This document shows positions 47,111-57,274 of a stretch of DNA of 64,000 nt, in pieces; position 1 is the stretch's first letter, and every line of letters begins with the position of its first letter. The notes below the pieces were generated by a model. It had not been told where the DNA came from, ran no database searches, and was given only the letters and a program-made list of their open reading frames with translations. The translations under genes and the position numbers were made by a program. The stretch is taken from NCBI GenBank assembly GCA_007844125.1, contig CM017558.1, forward strand, positions 23,221,415 to 23,285,414, given 5' to 3'. This DNA is from Sinonovacula constricta. Taxonomy: Eukaryota > Mollusca > Bivalvia > Cardiida > Solecurtidae.

Positions 47111-47369
47111 TCATAATCATGATAAGTACGATGATAGTGATGATGCTACTTCTACTACTGTTGATGTTTTGCTTTTATGGAGGGCGGATGAGGGACTCCC
47201 TATTTATGGTAGTTGTTCCTACAAAAGAGTAATGTTAACATGTTAAACAAACGAACATTTAAGATATAAAAAAATATCCAGTCATAGACTTGTATGTCAC
47301 ACATATTTGAGTATTGGTTTCAGTCGATGAGTGTCGATTAAAATGCGTGTCATAATTATTTAATGAGCA

Positions 47370-47660
47370 TGGGATCAGCATTTAGAGTGGTATCAGACAG
47401 TTTGGACCCTAATTATTGTTACTCAATCAACCAAATGTATTATTGTTACCTGAAAAAAATCTCGCAAAATGTTGTTTTGGGTACCCTACATCCATGTGGA
47501 AAATTAAGGATAACACCAGATTTGTAATTACAAAAGGTATTTCTTATTCGAGTCAGGCTGTACAGTCATAGCTATCTTTAAGGTAAGAAAACTACTTGGT
47601 CACTTACTTTTAAAATCACGTTACATTATGGGTAATCAGCTCTGATGTCGAAATCTATTT
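47370..47660 (+). repeat. Diverged repeat related to 52840-53045
   Basis: GACAGTTTGGACC ... ATGTATTATTGTTACC ... CTCGCAAAATGTTGTT matches GACAATTTGGTCT ... ATGTATTGTTGCCTC ... CTCAAAATGCTGTT at 52890. The end at 47640-47665 is also an inverted match to 53012-53040 (AATAGATATCGACGTCAGAG). Family E terminal motif follows at 47824-47850. Confidence 0.45.
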
Positions 47661-48079
47661 TTAGCTTTTCCCATCGTGCTTATTTATAGATTTGGAAAAT
47701 GGACATTTAAACGTTATTGTTCACGAGCTGTACCGCCCAACGACTGAGTTATATTATAAATAGTCTTTACTTAAGCTATAGTATACGTTGTGCACCAATT
47801 ATGCACAAATTCCACACATCAGGCAAACTGTCGGATACCATTTTTAAACTATGTCGCGTGCAGGGATTTGATTGACAGGCAGGTTCACGCAGTAATTATA
47901 AACTATACAAAACAACCATAGTTATGCTTGGATTTTGTGAATACTCACTTTAGTTGTATTATTTATTGTACATGTTGTATATTGCCGTTGTTTGTATTGT
48001 TTACGATAACAATACGCTATGTTACATTTTCGTGACTAAAGCTCAATTTAAAGTTACAACTGTCACATTGTTTCTTTAG

Positions 48080-48134
48080 AATCGGATACTTTCGACGCTT
48101 TGTCCTCCGCGAGAAGAACTATCTGTGTCATTTG
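48080..48134 (+). CDS. Candidate internal exon of the gene starting at 46650
   Basis: A strong acceptor (CACATTGTTTCTTTAG, AG at 48078-48079) and a donor (TTG|GTATGT at 48135) bracket 55 bp open in all three frames. In phase with the upstream frame it reads NRILSTLCPPREELSVSF and leaves one base. Another frame reads IGYFRRFVLREKNYLCHL. I cannot choose between them without transcripts. Confidence 0.35.
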
Positions 48135-48517
48135 GTATGTAGGAAATGTTCAGTAAACAGTGATTACAATTCAAAATGAGCATAATTACTAATTACAGAC
48201 ATTCCTATCATTCTCCCGTCCCGTTGTGTTCAATTTTCATTCCGACGTTTTCATATTTACGTTAGAAATATTTCACTTCGGGACAAATCAGGACAATACA
48301 AGGAAACCATTTCATTATGAAGTACCCCTGTGTTCACATATGGTTATTGGTTTCCTATAAAAATCAGCAAGGCCAATAAAGCTCACATAACACTTCCGAC
48401 GATATTTGAATTACTAGTACATTCCAAGTAATACGTTTAATGTCTGTAAATTGATTATTATTAGAAAAAAATGCAAAATGTTCACCCGCTTTGACCTTGA
48501 AACGTTTGTTTTCTCAG

Positions 48518-48534
48518 AGGTGATTACAGTCTAA
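48518..48534 (+). CDS. Possible terminal coding exon of the same gene
   Basis: A strong acceptor (ACGTTTGTTTTCTCAG, AG at 48516-48517) follows. In the phase left by 48080-48134 it encodes EVITV and a TAA at 48532-48534. The result would be an approximately 92-residue basic protein. No polyadenylation signal is evident close by. Speculative. Confidence 0.2.
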
Positions 48535-48539
48535 CTTTA

Positions 48540-48855
48540 TCGAAATGAAAAATAACACCAATGTGTGAATACGGGTGATCAAATGATCTCATTGAGTTTT
48601 TATAAGATAAAAAAAACAGAGTTGGAACATACCTTATGAAAAGCGTTTTGCCCTCCGACCACGCATCGGGCGGCATATAGCAGTCATACTGCTTGTCCGA
48701 ACGTTGGTTTGTCCGTCCGTACGTCCTGTACGTCCGTCTGTCTCATACCAGTGTCTGAACCATAACTTTCAGATTATTTAGTGTGCATCAGTGATACTAC
48801 ACCATTTTACGACATACACCTTGAGATGCCTCCGCATAACATTTGCAATAAGAAC
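48540..48855. other. No gene; TCCGTCTGTC-type simple repeat at 48700-48745
   Basis: GTCCGTCCGTACGTCC and GTCCGTCTGTCTC are degenerate tetranucleotide repeats, like those at 25693. Confidence 0.5.
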
Positions 48856-48859
48856 ATTT

Positions 48860-49005
48860 TTACCAAGTCCCATGGGTACTGCAACATACATTAAAATTAA
48901 ATAAAAAACACAAAATAAAAACGTCAGCACATGCCAGTCTGAGTAAAAGTTACAAAACTGTGACGAAGCATAAAACAAAAATAGAGCAAGCCCAGTGGTT
49001 ACCGC
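48860..49005 (+). repeat. Hairpin-core mosaic repeat, copy k (type-iii flank, core truncated)
   Basis: CCCATGGGTACTGCAACATA, CACATGCCAGTCTGAG, ACTGTGACGAAGC and AGAGCAAGCCCAGTGGTTACC. The core stops after about 15 bp. The 104-codon minus frame is not a gene. Confidence 0.6.
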
Positions 49006-49009
49006 AATA

Positions 49010-50565
49010 TTTGCCATTAATGCCACTGTCATATTAAAGACCATATATACAAGGTAATGGCTACTCGAGTTATGTATTCGTGTCTTGACCATGGCTTTGC
49101 CATTTTACAGGTATTTATTCAAGTAGCATTCTTTATACTTAGTACTCTATAATAGTACTTTAAAAGTACACCATTTCAACACAATAAGCAAAAAATTAAT
49201 AAAAGCCAACATATTACCGCATATCAACTCAGCTTTTATTTCTTTTCATTTCTAAAACTTAATCAAAGAAACTGATCCCTAAACCGACTCTTTAAAACAA
49301 ATAAACTAACGCATTAAATATAATAAAGAATTAAAAATCAATATTTTGTGTTATTTAGATTACAATATTTATACCAACTTTTAAGTCTACTAAGGCTTGT
49401 GTAGGCCTATGTAGGAAGTTGTGAAGTTGGGGATATGCCTTTATTATTGCCCGTGACTCATGATGATCGCTCTCAATGCTCTCAATGCATACGCTACCTT
49501 TAAAGGTGTCTGCTATCATACACACACTCATAACTCGAGGATATCCGAAACTGATTTGTTATGGTTAAATAAGTCCATGATTCAATAAGCACTTGATTAT
49601 GAGTAGGGATATATTTGGGCTTCAGGCATTGTCGCGTTAGCTGGTATTGTAGACGAATGAAATGTTCGTTCTGAAACTATTAGGTTAATTTTAAACAGGT
49701 GTTTGAAAACACTTGTTTTAATAATCATTGTGTCCTTTTAAAAAGATATTGAAAAAATAGAAGGGCGAAGAGGGCGAGGTAGAAAAAAAAGGGAAAAAAA
49801 GACGAAGGAATGCGAAACAGGTGGGAAAATGTGAAATTTTGAAAGCTTATGACAGAGAGTGAGAGAAAGAGAAAGTAGAGAACCGCAAAGATAGTTGTGT
49901 AGAGGGAAGAAGGAAAAGTACAATAATGTAAAAGCGAGCGAAAACTCTTAGTAATATATAAAAACATCAGTTTGTTCTAAGTATGTCTTGCTCAATTTAA
50001 GAAACTTATTTGAACGATATATTTTCACGCTCAGATAGCGCGTAAAAAGCAGGTCAATGTTCAATTAATATCGTCAAAGCTGAAAAAATTAATAAATTCC
50101 GATCTACAGACAGAATGTCGTGTCTGTTTATTGAATGTATGTACCGATTCTAAATATGATGTATTTAAAAAATTTAAGAAAATCAATAACTTATACACTA
50201 GCCATCAATAAGATTGATGTGTATGAATATCTTTTCAGTATGGGCCAGTTGCAGAGCATACAATTTCTTTTATTGCTGATGTAAACAGCTTTTAATAAAC
50301 AGACTATCTTGTCAATAGGTATGCGTATCTCTTCAATATATTTAAATTCTGTGTTGAAAGAAACTGTCATATAGAAGATGGGATACTTGAATTGAATTAA
50401 ATACAAGTATGAAAGGTGTGTTTAAAGTTCTTGTCGATTTGCTGTTATAACAAACAAGCACATTATAATGAATTATATAAACTGGGTGATTCTGGTCTGA
50501 AGTTGTTTAGCGTTTAAACATAAAAACTACATTAAGTTTATTTTCTTTATATCAAAGTTGTTTGA
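49010..50565. other. No gene; purine-rich tract at 49740-49920
   Basis: 49740-49920 is almost all A and G on the plus strand (GAGGGCGAGG, AGAGAGTGAGAGAAAGAG), able in principle to form triplex DNA. The remainder is AT-rich and featureless. Confidence 0.5.
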
Positions 50566-50570
50566 GACCT

Positions 50571-50830
50571 TTATGGCAACTGCGCATAATTCGGTACGGA
50601 AACTTTAGCCGAGAAATTGACTCCGGCCGTGTTAGGCACGAATTTAACGATGACTTTCACAGCGCGGGTTCGAGACCCATTCCGGGCGATGTACTTTATG
50701 TGGGAAGGCCTTCCAGCTGATCTGCGGTAATCCGGAGGTTCTTCCCAGACATTTGTTTGAGGTCTTCCTCCACCAAAAAAGCTGGACGTCACTATGATGA
50801 TCAAAATTGATCGATGCGGGTTATTTAATA
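50571..50830 (+). mobile_element. SINE-like repeat family C, most complete copy
   Basis: The head contains a B box (GCGCGGGTTCGAGACCC, near 50662-50678). The body contains CCAGCTGATCTGCGG, TCTTCCCAGACATTTG, AGGTCTTCCTCCACC and GCTGGACGTCAC. Relatives: 5086-5200 (minus) and 61895-62060 (plus). The 121-codon minus frame across it is a repeat artefact. Confidence 0.75.
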
Positions 50831-51269
50831 AACCAACAAAATTCCAAAAAGGATGAGTGAAAAATGTAAAACTATTGTACTCGGCAATTGACGTTAAATT
50901 AATTATTTGCATCCAGCTGAATCTGAAAGGTGTCATGCAGTCTATGCAGTAACTCTATTTCAGAATTTGATTAAGTGTGATAGTTTGTTGTTGATAGCTG
51001 GCAAAAAACCTGGATTTACTTATTAAAGGGAAGAACATGTTTATTTTTTGGAATACACGATAAAAGTTTGTTTTGTTTTCTGTGATAAATAACGTTTGAG
51101 TGTATTGTTTATCTCTCGTAGTTAATAAAGCCAATATTTATTTTCTTTTGTTATGTCGATCCAACAAACATTGAAATAATATTCGATTTACAACGATCGC
51201 TAACAAGCTCCGCTTAAAACAATGTCGTGATTGTAACAGAGTTAAACAGAGCAGCCACGGAAAAAAATC

Positions 51270-51400
51270 ATTATGGCGCCTGTCACGTGACATGGTAACT
51301 ACTAACTTCCGGAATGCAATTTCCGCTTCATTATCTCCGCAGAGTTGATGACAGCCTGCACGTTTGTTTAATAGAGTCTATAAATGGGTAGAAAGACAAC
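51270..51400 (+). promoter_or_regulatory. Candidate promoter: CACGTG palindrome, ETS site, TATA box
   Basis: GTCACGTGAC (51282-51291) is a 10-bp palindrome identical to the CLEAR/E-box consensus bound by bHLH-zip factors of the TFEB/MITF/USF type. ACTTCCGG (51305-51312) is an ETS site and TATAAAT (51379-51385) a TATA box. GGCGCC precedes. The spacing suits transcription rightward from about 51410. The strength of the E-box to ETS arrangement could equally serve a leftward gene. Confidence 0.4.
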
Positions 51401-51427
51401 AGACGAAATCGAAGCTACGCGTATCAG

Positions 51428-51535
51428 ATGATTAATTCTGGGATCATTTCGGTCGTCACCTTTTTCCACACGCGACGGTTAGAGGGAAGCTGGTTAGAAC
51501 TGGCTTACAACAGACGCCACGTGATTAAATTTTAA
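51428..51535 (+). CDS. Possible small ORF (35 codons) downstream of the candidate promoter
   Basis: First ATG about 45 bp beyond the TATA box (the ATG at 51384 overlaps the box itself). It starts MINSGIISVVTFFHT, continues RRLEGSWLELAYNRR and ends at TAA 51533-51535. Not recognised. It could be the whole product, an upstream frame, or meaningless. Confidence 0.22.
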   Translation: MINSGIISVVTFFHTRRLEGSWLELAYNRRHVIKF

Positions 51536-51539
51536 TTTA

Positions 51540-52610
51540 TGATTTTAATTGTTAATAGCGTCATGTAGTCAATTTTAGCCATTGGAAACATTAATTCAAC
51601 ACCAAACCGACCAGTAACGGCGTGGCATTGGACCGCACATACCTAAGACTAAGGAACCCAACGTTCCAGGTGGTCTCATTTTTTTTTTCATTCCTAGTCG
51701 TAAGTCGTCAGCAGATACAACATACAGCCTGCAACTAAAGAAAACGATGTAATACTATTTGTGCATAAGCCTCTGGTCTATGTACACAAGTTTAAATTAC
51801 AACGAAAAAACAGTTATATAAAAAATACATGTCTGAAAGAGGAAATGCCGGCAAAACATTGACTATACAGCTAGAACACGAAACGTACATTAACATTTGT
51901 TAAAAAAAATCCCAAATGTGAAGAAGAAAGTAGTGTCGGCTGCAAAATAAAAAAAAAAACATCTACGGTGGGAGAACTGAAATACTATTTATACTACCGA
52001 CTATTTATGAAAAAGCGTAACAGGAGAGTATAGCACACACTTTTCATTAGAGATTGGTAAGTCGATACAATCAAAAATCTTAATTTATTTGTAAAAAGTA
52101 TCTATTGCACCACATTCGCCACGTGCTTTAAAACAAACTGACGTGTCGCTTAGTTGCTGCCAAACAAATAAAGAAGGCCATACGTTACTAGCTGCTGTTT
52201 ATGAAAGACCATTTCACTACACCACTACCGAAGCTAGATCTTTTCTTTAGACAGATATTGGTGGAATCATAGTGTAATAATAGAGTAAATACACGTGCGA
52301 TTACTCAAAATTCTGTAAGAATATAGTGAGAAAATGCATGTTCTTTTTTTAACCATTTCTATCAGGAAACAATCCTTTATTGTACCATTTTACCGGTTAT
52401 TTATTATTTGATTATTATTTTGTGTGAATATACATTTTGATCATATATATTTGCATTCTTCTGAGAGGACAATAGACTTATTAAGAATTAAATTCTTAGG
52501 GTTTCGCGTTCAGATCTGTGCATTTCATACGAGGGATCTTTAACGTAACCTTTTCGCGCTCGTAGTTCTGTCCAGATAATAGTCCCGTGTCCTTTACCGG
52601 CTATTCATTA
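51540..52610. other. No gene supported
   Basis: AT-rich sequence downstream of the candidate promoter. TTTTCATTAG and TTG|GTAAGT at 52050-52064 would leave only a 6-bp exon and are not used. Confidence 0.4.
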
Positions 52611-52617
52611 CTGGTTC

Positions 52618-52665
52618 TCAGAACAGAACAGAACAAATTTTATTGGTATAAAGTATTAGCAATAT
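52618..52665 (-). mobile_element. 3' end of a retroelement with (TTCTG)n tail
   Basis: The plus strand reads CAGAACAGAACAGAAC then AAATTTTATTGG. The minus strand thus ends AATAAAATTT(GTTCT)n, the same tail as at 62530-62575 in the other orientation. An AATAAA-type end with a pentamer tail suggests a LINE or LINE-mobilised SINE 3' end. Confidence 0.5.
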
Positions 52666-52839
52666 TTGAAGCCCTACAATTTAAAATGACAGATAGTGGA
52701 ATAAATAACATTATCATAGTAATGATATTGTTGTCTCTATAGAGGTCAGTTTACGACGGTGGCGATTTTTCATAAGGAGGTGAGGGCGGAAGAAAACAAT
52801 ACATCAAAACAGAACAAGCCAAACATTGCAAACTTTTAT

Positions 52840-53260
52840 AGTAGAATGTGACACTGGTGTCGGCGTATACTGTTAAAAGTGGATTCCGACAATTTGGTCT
52901 ATGTTTTGTTTTTCATTAAAACAATCAAATAATGTATTGTTGCCTCATAAGATCTCTCAAAATGCTGTTAATTGGTGATCTAAATATACCCGTGAGACGA
53001 TGGGGTTTCTGTTAAAAATAGATATCGACGTCAGAGCGGATTATCCCGTTTGATGATATAATGTCATGTTTTAACTTAAAAATAGCTGACTGAGAAGCGT
53101 GGCTCTGATATGAAATACATGTTTGGAGTGTCGAATAGGGTGTTTTGATTCACTTTTCACATAGATGTAGGACATTAATAAACAAGATAATGCATTCGGT
53201 TGTTTGGAAACCAAAACATTGGTCCAAACTGCCGGGTACCACCTTTAAGGGTTGGTCTTA
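52840..53260 (+). repeat. Repeat family E, copy 2
   Basis: 53085-53260 matches 10330-10510 (CGTGGCTC, GAAATACATGTTTG, TTCACATAGATGTAGGAC) and ends CCAAACTGCCGGGTACCACC. 52840-53045 resembles 47370-47480. Taken together this is one longer repeat of which only parts survive elsewhere. Confidence 0.6.
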
Positions 53261-53449
53261 CTCTGCTTCCCGGCTTCAATACATTATTATATATAAAGTC
53301 AAAGAATTACAATGTGCATATCCATGACTTTCCAGCCCACCTGTATAACTACTTTACTCTATGGAATCATCATTAGGTCTGAGTAGCTTAATGTTGTGAA
53401 TGGTGTTTTCAGCAAGTAAATGATTATGTTCGTTTATCTATTGGGATTA

Positions 53450-53746
53450 TCGTCCCAACAACAGTATTTTAGTTATGTTGTGGAGGCGTGGTTCACTTGA
53501 AGCAGTTATAGTGCTGCTTTCACTGTGTATAGCATGCCGCGAACATCTGACATGATACTACACCCAGTCACATTATCCTGACACCGGGCCAACCAATCGT
53601 GTCAACACTTTTATATTTTCTTTAGCTTCAGCAAGGGGGCTATTACACTAAGATTTTAACGACTTTGTTATATTGCGGCCAGGGATTGAACCCTCAGCTT
53701 CCCGTACTTGGAGCAGACGCTCAACCGATTGCGCTACCAGGTCCGG
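53450..53746 (-). mobile_element. tRNA-derived SINE (family A), full-length head
   Basis: From 53745 on the minus strand: GGACCTGGTAGCGCAATCGG then TTGAGCG (A box), CTGAGGGTTCAATCCC (B box), the body (TAGCCCCCTTGC, AATGTGACTGGGTGTAG, AAAGCAGCACTATAAC) and the 3' end AACTAAAATACTGTTGTTGG. This is one of two copies with an intact A box and shows that the family derives from a tRNA gene. Flanking duplication not clear. Confidence 0.88.
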
Positions 53747-54159
53747 TTATTGACTGATTAAGTGGGAATTTTTATTAGTTCACCTTACCCGTTTTAAATT
53801 ACGACACTATCATATATATGTTTATATCGAACATTTAAAAGTGCACAGTATTCTGAAACATACCCAATTACACAATAGAACCACCTGCCAAACGGTACTT
53901 TCAAATTGGTTAAATGTTTAACTTGTAAGAAGTCAATAGAATCTTACCACTTCATTGTTTAATTTTCACTTGACTCAGATGTAGCATACCTCCAAAAAGT
54001 GTAAAATAAAACACTGAAATTAAACTAAGCTATTTAACATGTAGAATGTTTTATTTCGTTTTAAGTTTAAATCTCCATTCATGACTAATCTGTGAAAAGT
54101 TTTCTTAATGTCTGTAAATTATAGCAACCTGGTGTTGCAGTTTTCTTTCTCTTTTGCTA

Positions 54160-54550
54160 AATGAGGCAAATGAGAGATATCAATGAAGAGTCTCTCCTAG
54201 ATGATCCCTCAATTCAAGTAGGTTCTTTCATTTGTTTTGCTCGGTTTTTATGCTTGTGCTCTTTGGAGTGTATGTTGACTTTTCTGCCTTTGTTGTGATG
54301 CCCAGGTTAACCATCATCAACAAACACTTCCATTTTCTTTTTTAAATAACGTATCTCTATAAGTATTTAAATGTATATTTATGCAAAAGCAAGAAATTTT
54401 ACTGTTTGTTATTGTAATGTCTACAAAAGAACAGGCGATAAAGTCCAAGAATTCCAATCAAATGACCTACCTACTGTTTGAAATACCACGGATATTAACT
54501 AACAAGGGAGACAATTTCCATTTCACCAATGTGCCCCATTGTGTCGAATA
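54160..54550 (+). pseudogene. Repeat family D / possible gene relic, copy 2
   Basis: Collinear with 13335-13760 (minus). The ATG before CTTGTGCTCTTTGG opens MLVLFGVYV, then one base fewer than the partner changes the frame. Further on a frame reads LLFEIPRILTNKGDNFHF and ends in a stop. The agreement of this peptide with the partner is higher than the surrounding DNA, which hints at former coding. Product unknown. Confidence 0.42.
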
Positions 54551-54650
54551 ATAGTTGACAATTGACCTCTGATTACTAGACCTCTGACCTCTGAAGCCTT
54601 TTAAAAGATTGTTTTATCGTTTGATTGAAAAAATTATTAGCGTTGCGTCT

Positions 54651-54680
54651 TTTTATTTATTTATTTATTTATTTATTTTT
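54651..54680. repeat. (TTTA)n microsatellite
   Basis: Seven TTTA units. About 65 bp on, an AT palindrome (ATAAATATATATTTATAT, about 54750-54770) could form a cruciform. Confidence 0.9.
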
Positions 54681-54779
54681 AGCAATTTGAAGTACAGCAC
54701 CCTTGAAAAAATTCAACAACAGATTCGGCAGGATGCGTCATAAATATATATAAATATATATTTATATATATATTATTCT

Positions 54780-56935
54780 GATTGGCTAATAGCCACATGA
54801 TAATTAAAATACAAGAAATGTCGTTGCATGGAGATATATGTCATCAACAGCCATGTCGCCTTTTATTTTCTTGTAATATGATTTTACTTTCACATAGACT
54901 ACATGGTACATACTACATACTATGCGATGTTGGCTATTTCTACAATTAATTCATAACGATACAAAGTTCTTCATTTTAAAACGTTATACACAATTTCAAG
55001 AAACTGTACTTGCAATTCACTCCGAATCTTCAATATTCTACGCAAAATTGTGACGTCACTCTATTTTCAACTTTATATAGTAAATCATCTAATCTGTTGA
55101 AGGCATCGACGAATAAATAAATTGATCAATAAGTCACGTAGCAATGAGCAGTACCATCAAACCTATCTTAAGAACAAATATACCATACAAAGATATCGAT
55201 CGCTGAGTCGATTTGCAGTTGATTTCATTTCAATGACTCTTAGGAAATGTAAATTAAAGCGCCCTACAATCGGACCACTAGATTTGTAGTCATGTAAACA
55301 GTCCTGGGCATGTTATAGAGACCGTGAATAGATTGTTCCTAATGGCATCGCTGACCGTTAGTTACTATCACAGATACGATAGGATTTCTTCTATAATCAA
55401 TGTCTTCGTAACATCGGGGATCTTTGTATAATCGAGGTTTTCAAGAGATACAATTCAATTTGTAAGACAGGGGGGATTTTCTAGTATTCAACCGATGTTC
55501 TCTACACCATAGTTAAAAGGAAATTTTTTCGTATGCTTTGGAACAGTAATCCTAAATCAGATGATAAACATTGATGGTATCAAATTTTTGCAAGGTAATC
55601 TTTATGTGATGTGAATGCAAAATGTACATAACAAAATGAATGTCAATAGATAGATTCCATGTGATGTCATCGACACTGATAAGACAGTTTAAGGCAGCCA
55701 TCTTTGTGGGCAGAAGCTAATGCAGGCATAAATCGGAAAATATGTGCTGTATTAAACTCACCACTGTGTTTTTATTTTTAAGTTTATTTTACTGAATTTT
55801 ATATAAATTTAACAGCTTTTAAAAAGTTTTTTTTTAAATATCAAAACTATATTTTGATAGTTTAAAAGGTCAAAGAAATACAACAGAAAATGATACAATG
55901 TTTATTTTGTTTTAAGTATGAGCCAACAGTTTTATTTATTTCTGTGTATTAATTCTGTGTGCATTTATCAATTGTAAAAATATTGTATTCTAAAAATATT
56001 AATTTCAAGAGCTTTCCAATGGTGTATAGCTTTTATTTTTCAGACCACAAATGCAGAAATTACAAGAAAATAAATTTTACCCTTCTATACAATTCATATG
56101 AAAATCCTTTGAAGTTACCATCAAAGATGGCTGCCAAGATAAGGGATTTTCACTGATGTGGCAAACTATCTATTACGTAAAAACGAAAAAAGAACCAACC
56201 AAAACGTTCTTGCGTAGAGTCTTTACAATCACTTCAAACGAAAGTCGCCACAAAATTGAATACTTTTTATTGCAAACCCGCCAAGATGTGATAAAAGAAG
56301 AGCCGTGTGGTCAGTTGTCATTCATTATATTTGTGTCGATGCGATTTTTTAAACGTAAAAGGGAAACAAAACAAATTGTCACGTAATTTAAAGTTACAGT
56401 TTTTCATTCTTCTTATCGTGGGCTCTGTGTACGAGGGTTGTCGTTAAATTTCATGACAAATTTTATAACTTTAACATCCTTAAGTTATTTTCTACATAAT
56501 ATCTGTAAAGTTATATAAATGTGTATGTTAGCTTGAAACATAATAAATAATATTACACGCTGTTATTGTCAATAGAATCAGATCTTATTTAAATATACGA
56601 ACATCATATTTAAAATGCAGACGTATAAATGATACATAATATTTCTTCTTTTAAGGAAAATCTTCACAAATGGACACTAACGTCATCCTTTTTTTATTTG
56701 ACGTCAGTTCCGGTATTCTTTTATTATGAAAAATAATATGTTTCTCAATTCTGGGGCAACCCTCGTATATGTGTAAATAAACTGTATGTGTTTTAGCTCG
56801 TTTGGCATGAATCAGCGTGAAATAAAGCTGAAATTAATTGCAATTGTACTTGACGTGTTTGTTTTAAAAGGAATTAAGAGCTTTGGTCTCAAAGTGTCAT
56901 TGTTCTATTTATTGAAATGTACTTATATCTATTGT
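54780..56935. other. No gene supported; 14-bp inverted repeat pair
   Basis: GGCAGCCATCTTTG at 55693-55706 and its exact inverse CAAAGATGGCTGCC at 56122-56135 frame about 430 bp. AAGATGGC is the YY1 core. No terminal duplication marks this as a transposon. Otherwise AT-rich. Confidence 0.35.
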
Positions 56936-56941
56936 TTTACC

Positions 56942-57268
56942 GGACTTGATAGAGCAATTGGTAGAACGTCGGCTCCAGGTCATTGAGAGTCATTGGATTC
57001 GAGCCCGGGCCACAACATACACCAGTCGGTAAAGTAGTAGTGGAAGAGATCCCTTACAAACGCTTGTAAAATGCAGGGGTCGTTCTACGACTGGCCGGCC
57101 TGGTGTTATGATGCTGTGATTGGATGTGATATCATGCCTGCTGGTCACGGCAAATTGTACACAATGAAGGCTGCACTATATCCGCTTCAAGTGAAACCCG
57201 TCTCTTTAAATAACTGAAATACTGTTGGTGGCAACAATAAACACAACAAATAAACAAACAAATAAACA
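56942..57268 (+). mobile_element. tRNA-derived SINE (family A), full length
   Basis: GGACTTGATAGAGCAATTGG then TAGAACG (A box), CATTGGATTCGAGCCCGGG (B box), body (AGAGATCCCTTACAAACGC, CATGCCTGCTGGTCACGG, ATGAAGGCTGCACTATATCC) and 3' end TAACTGAAATACTGTTGGTG, followed by an A-rich tail of AACA/AATAAAC units. Compared with the copy at 29206 it adds the complete 5' head. Confidence 0.9.
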
Positions 57269-57274
57269 TCTATT

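Noticed and set aside
50571..50936. 121-codon minus-strand frame
   Set aside because: It lies across a SINE-like repeat with two other copies and its sequence follows the repeat, with no splice or start evidence.
52050..52070. Micro-exon between TTTTCATTAG and GTAAGT
   Set aside because: It would be only 6 bp long and has no partner exons.
53690..53746. A tRNA gene on the minus strand
   Set aside because: A and B boxes are present, but the fold is not that of a tRNA and the sequence continues into a repeated SINE body found in three other places.
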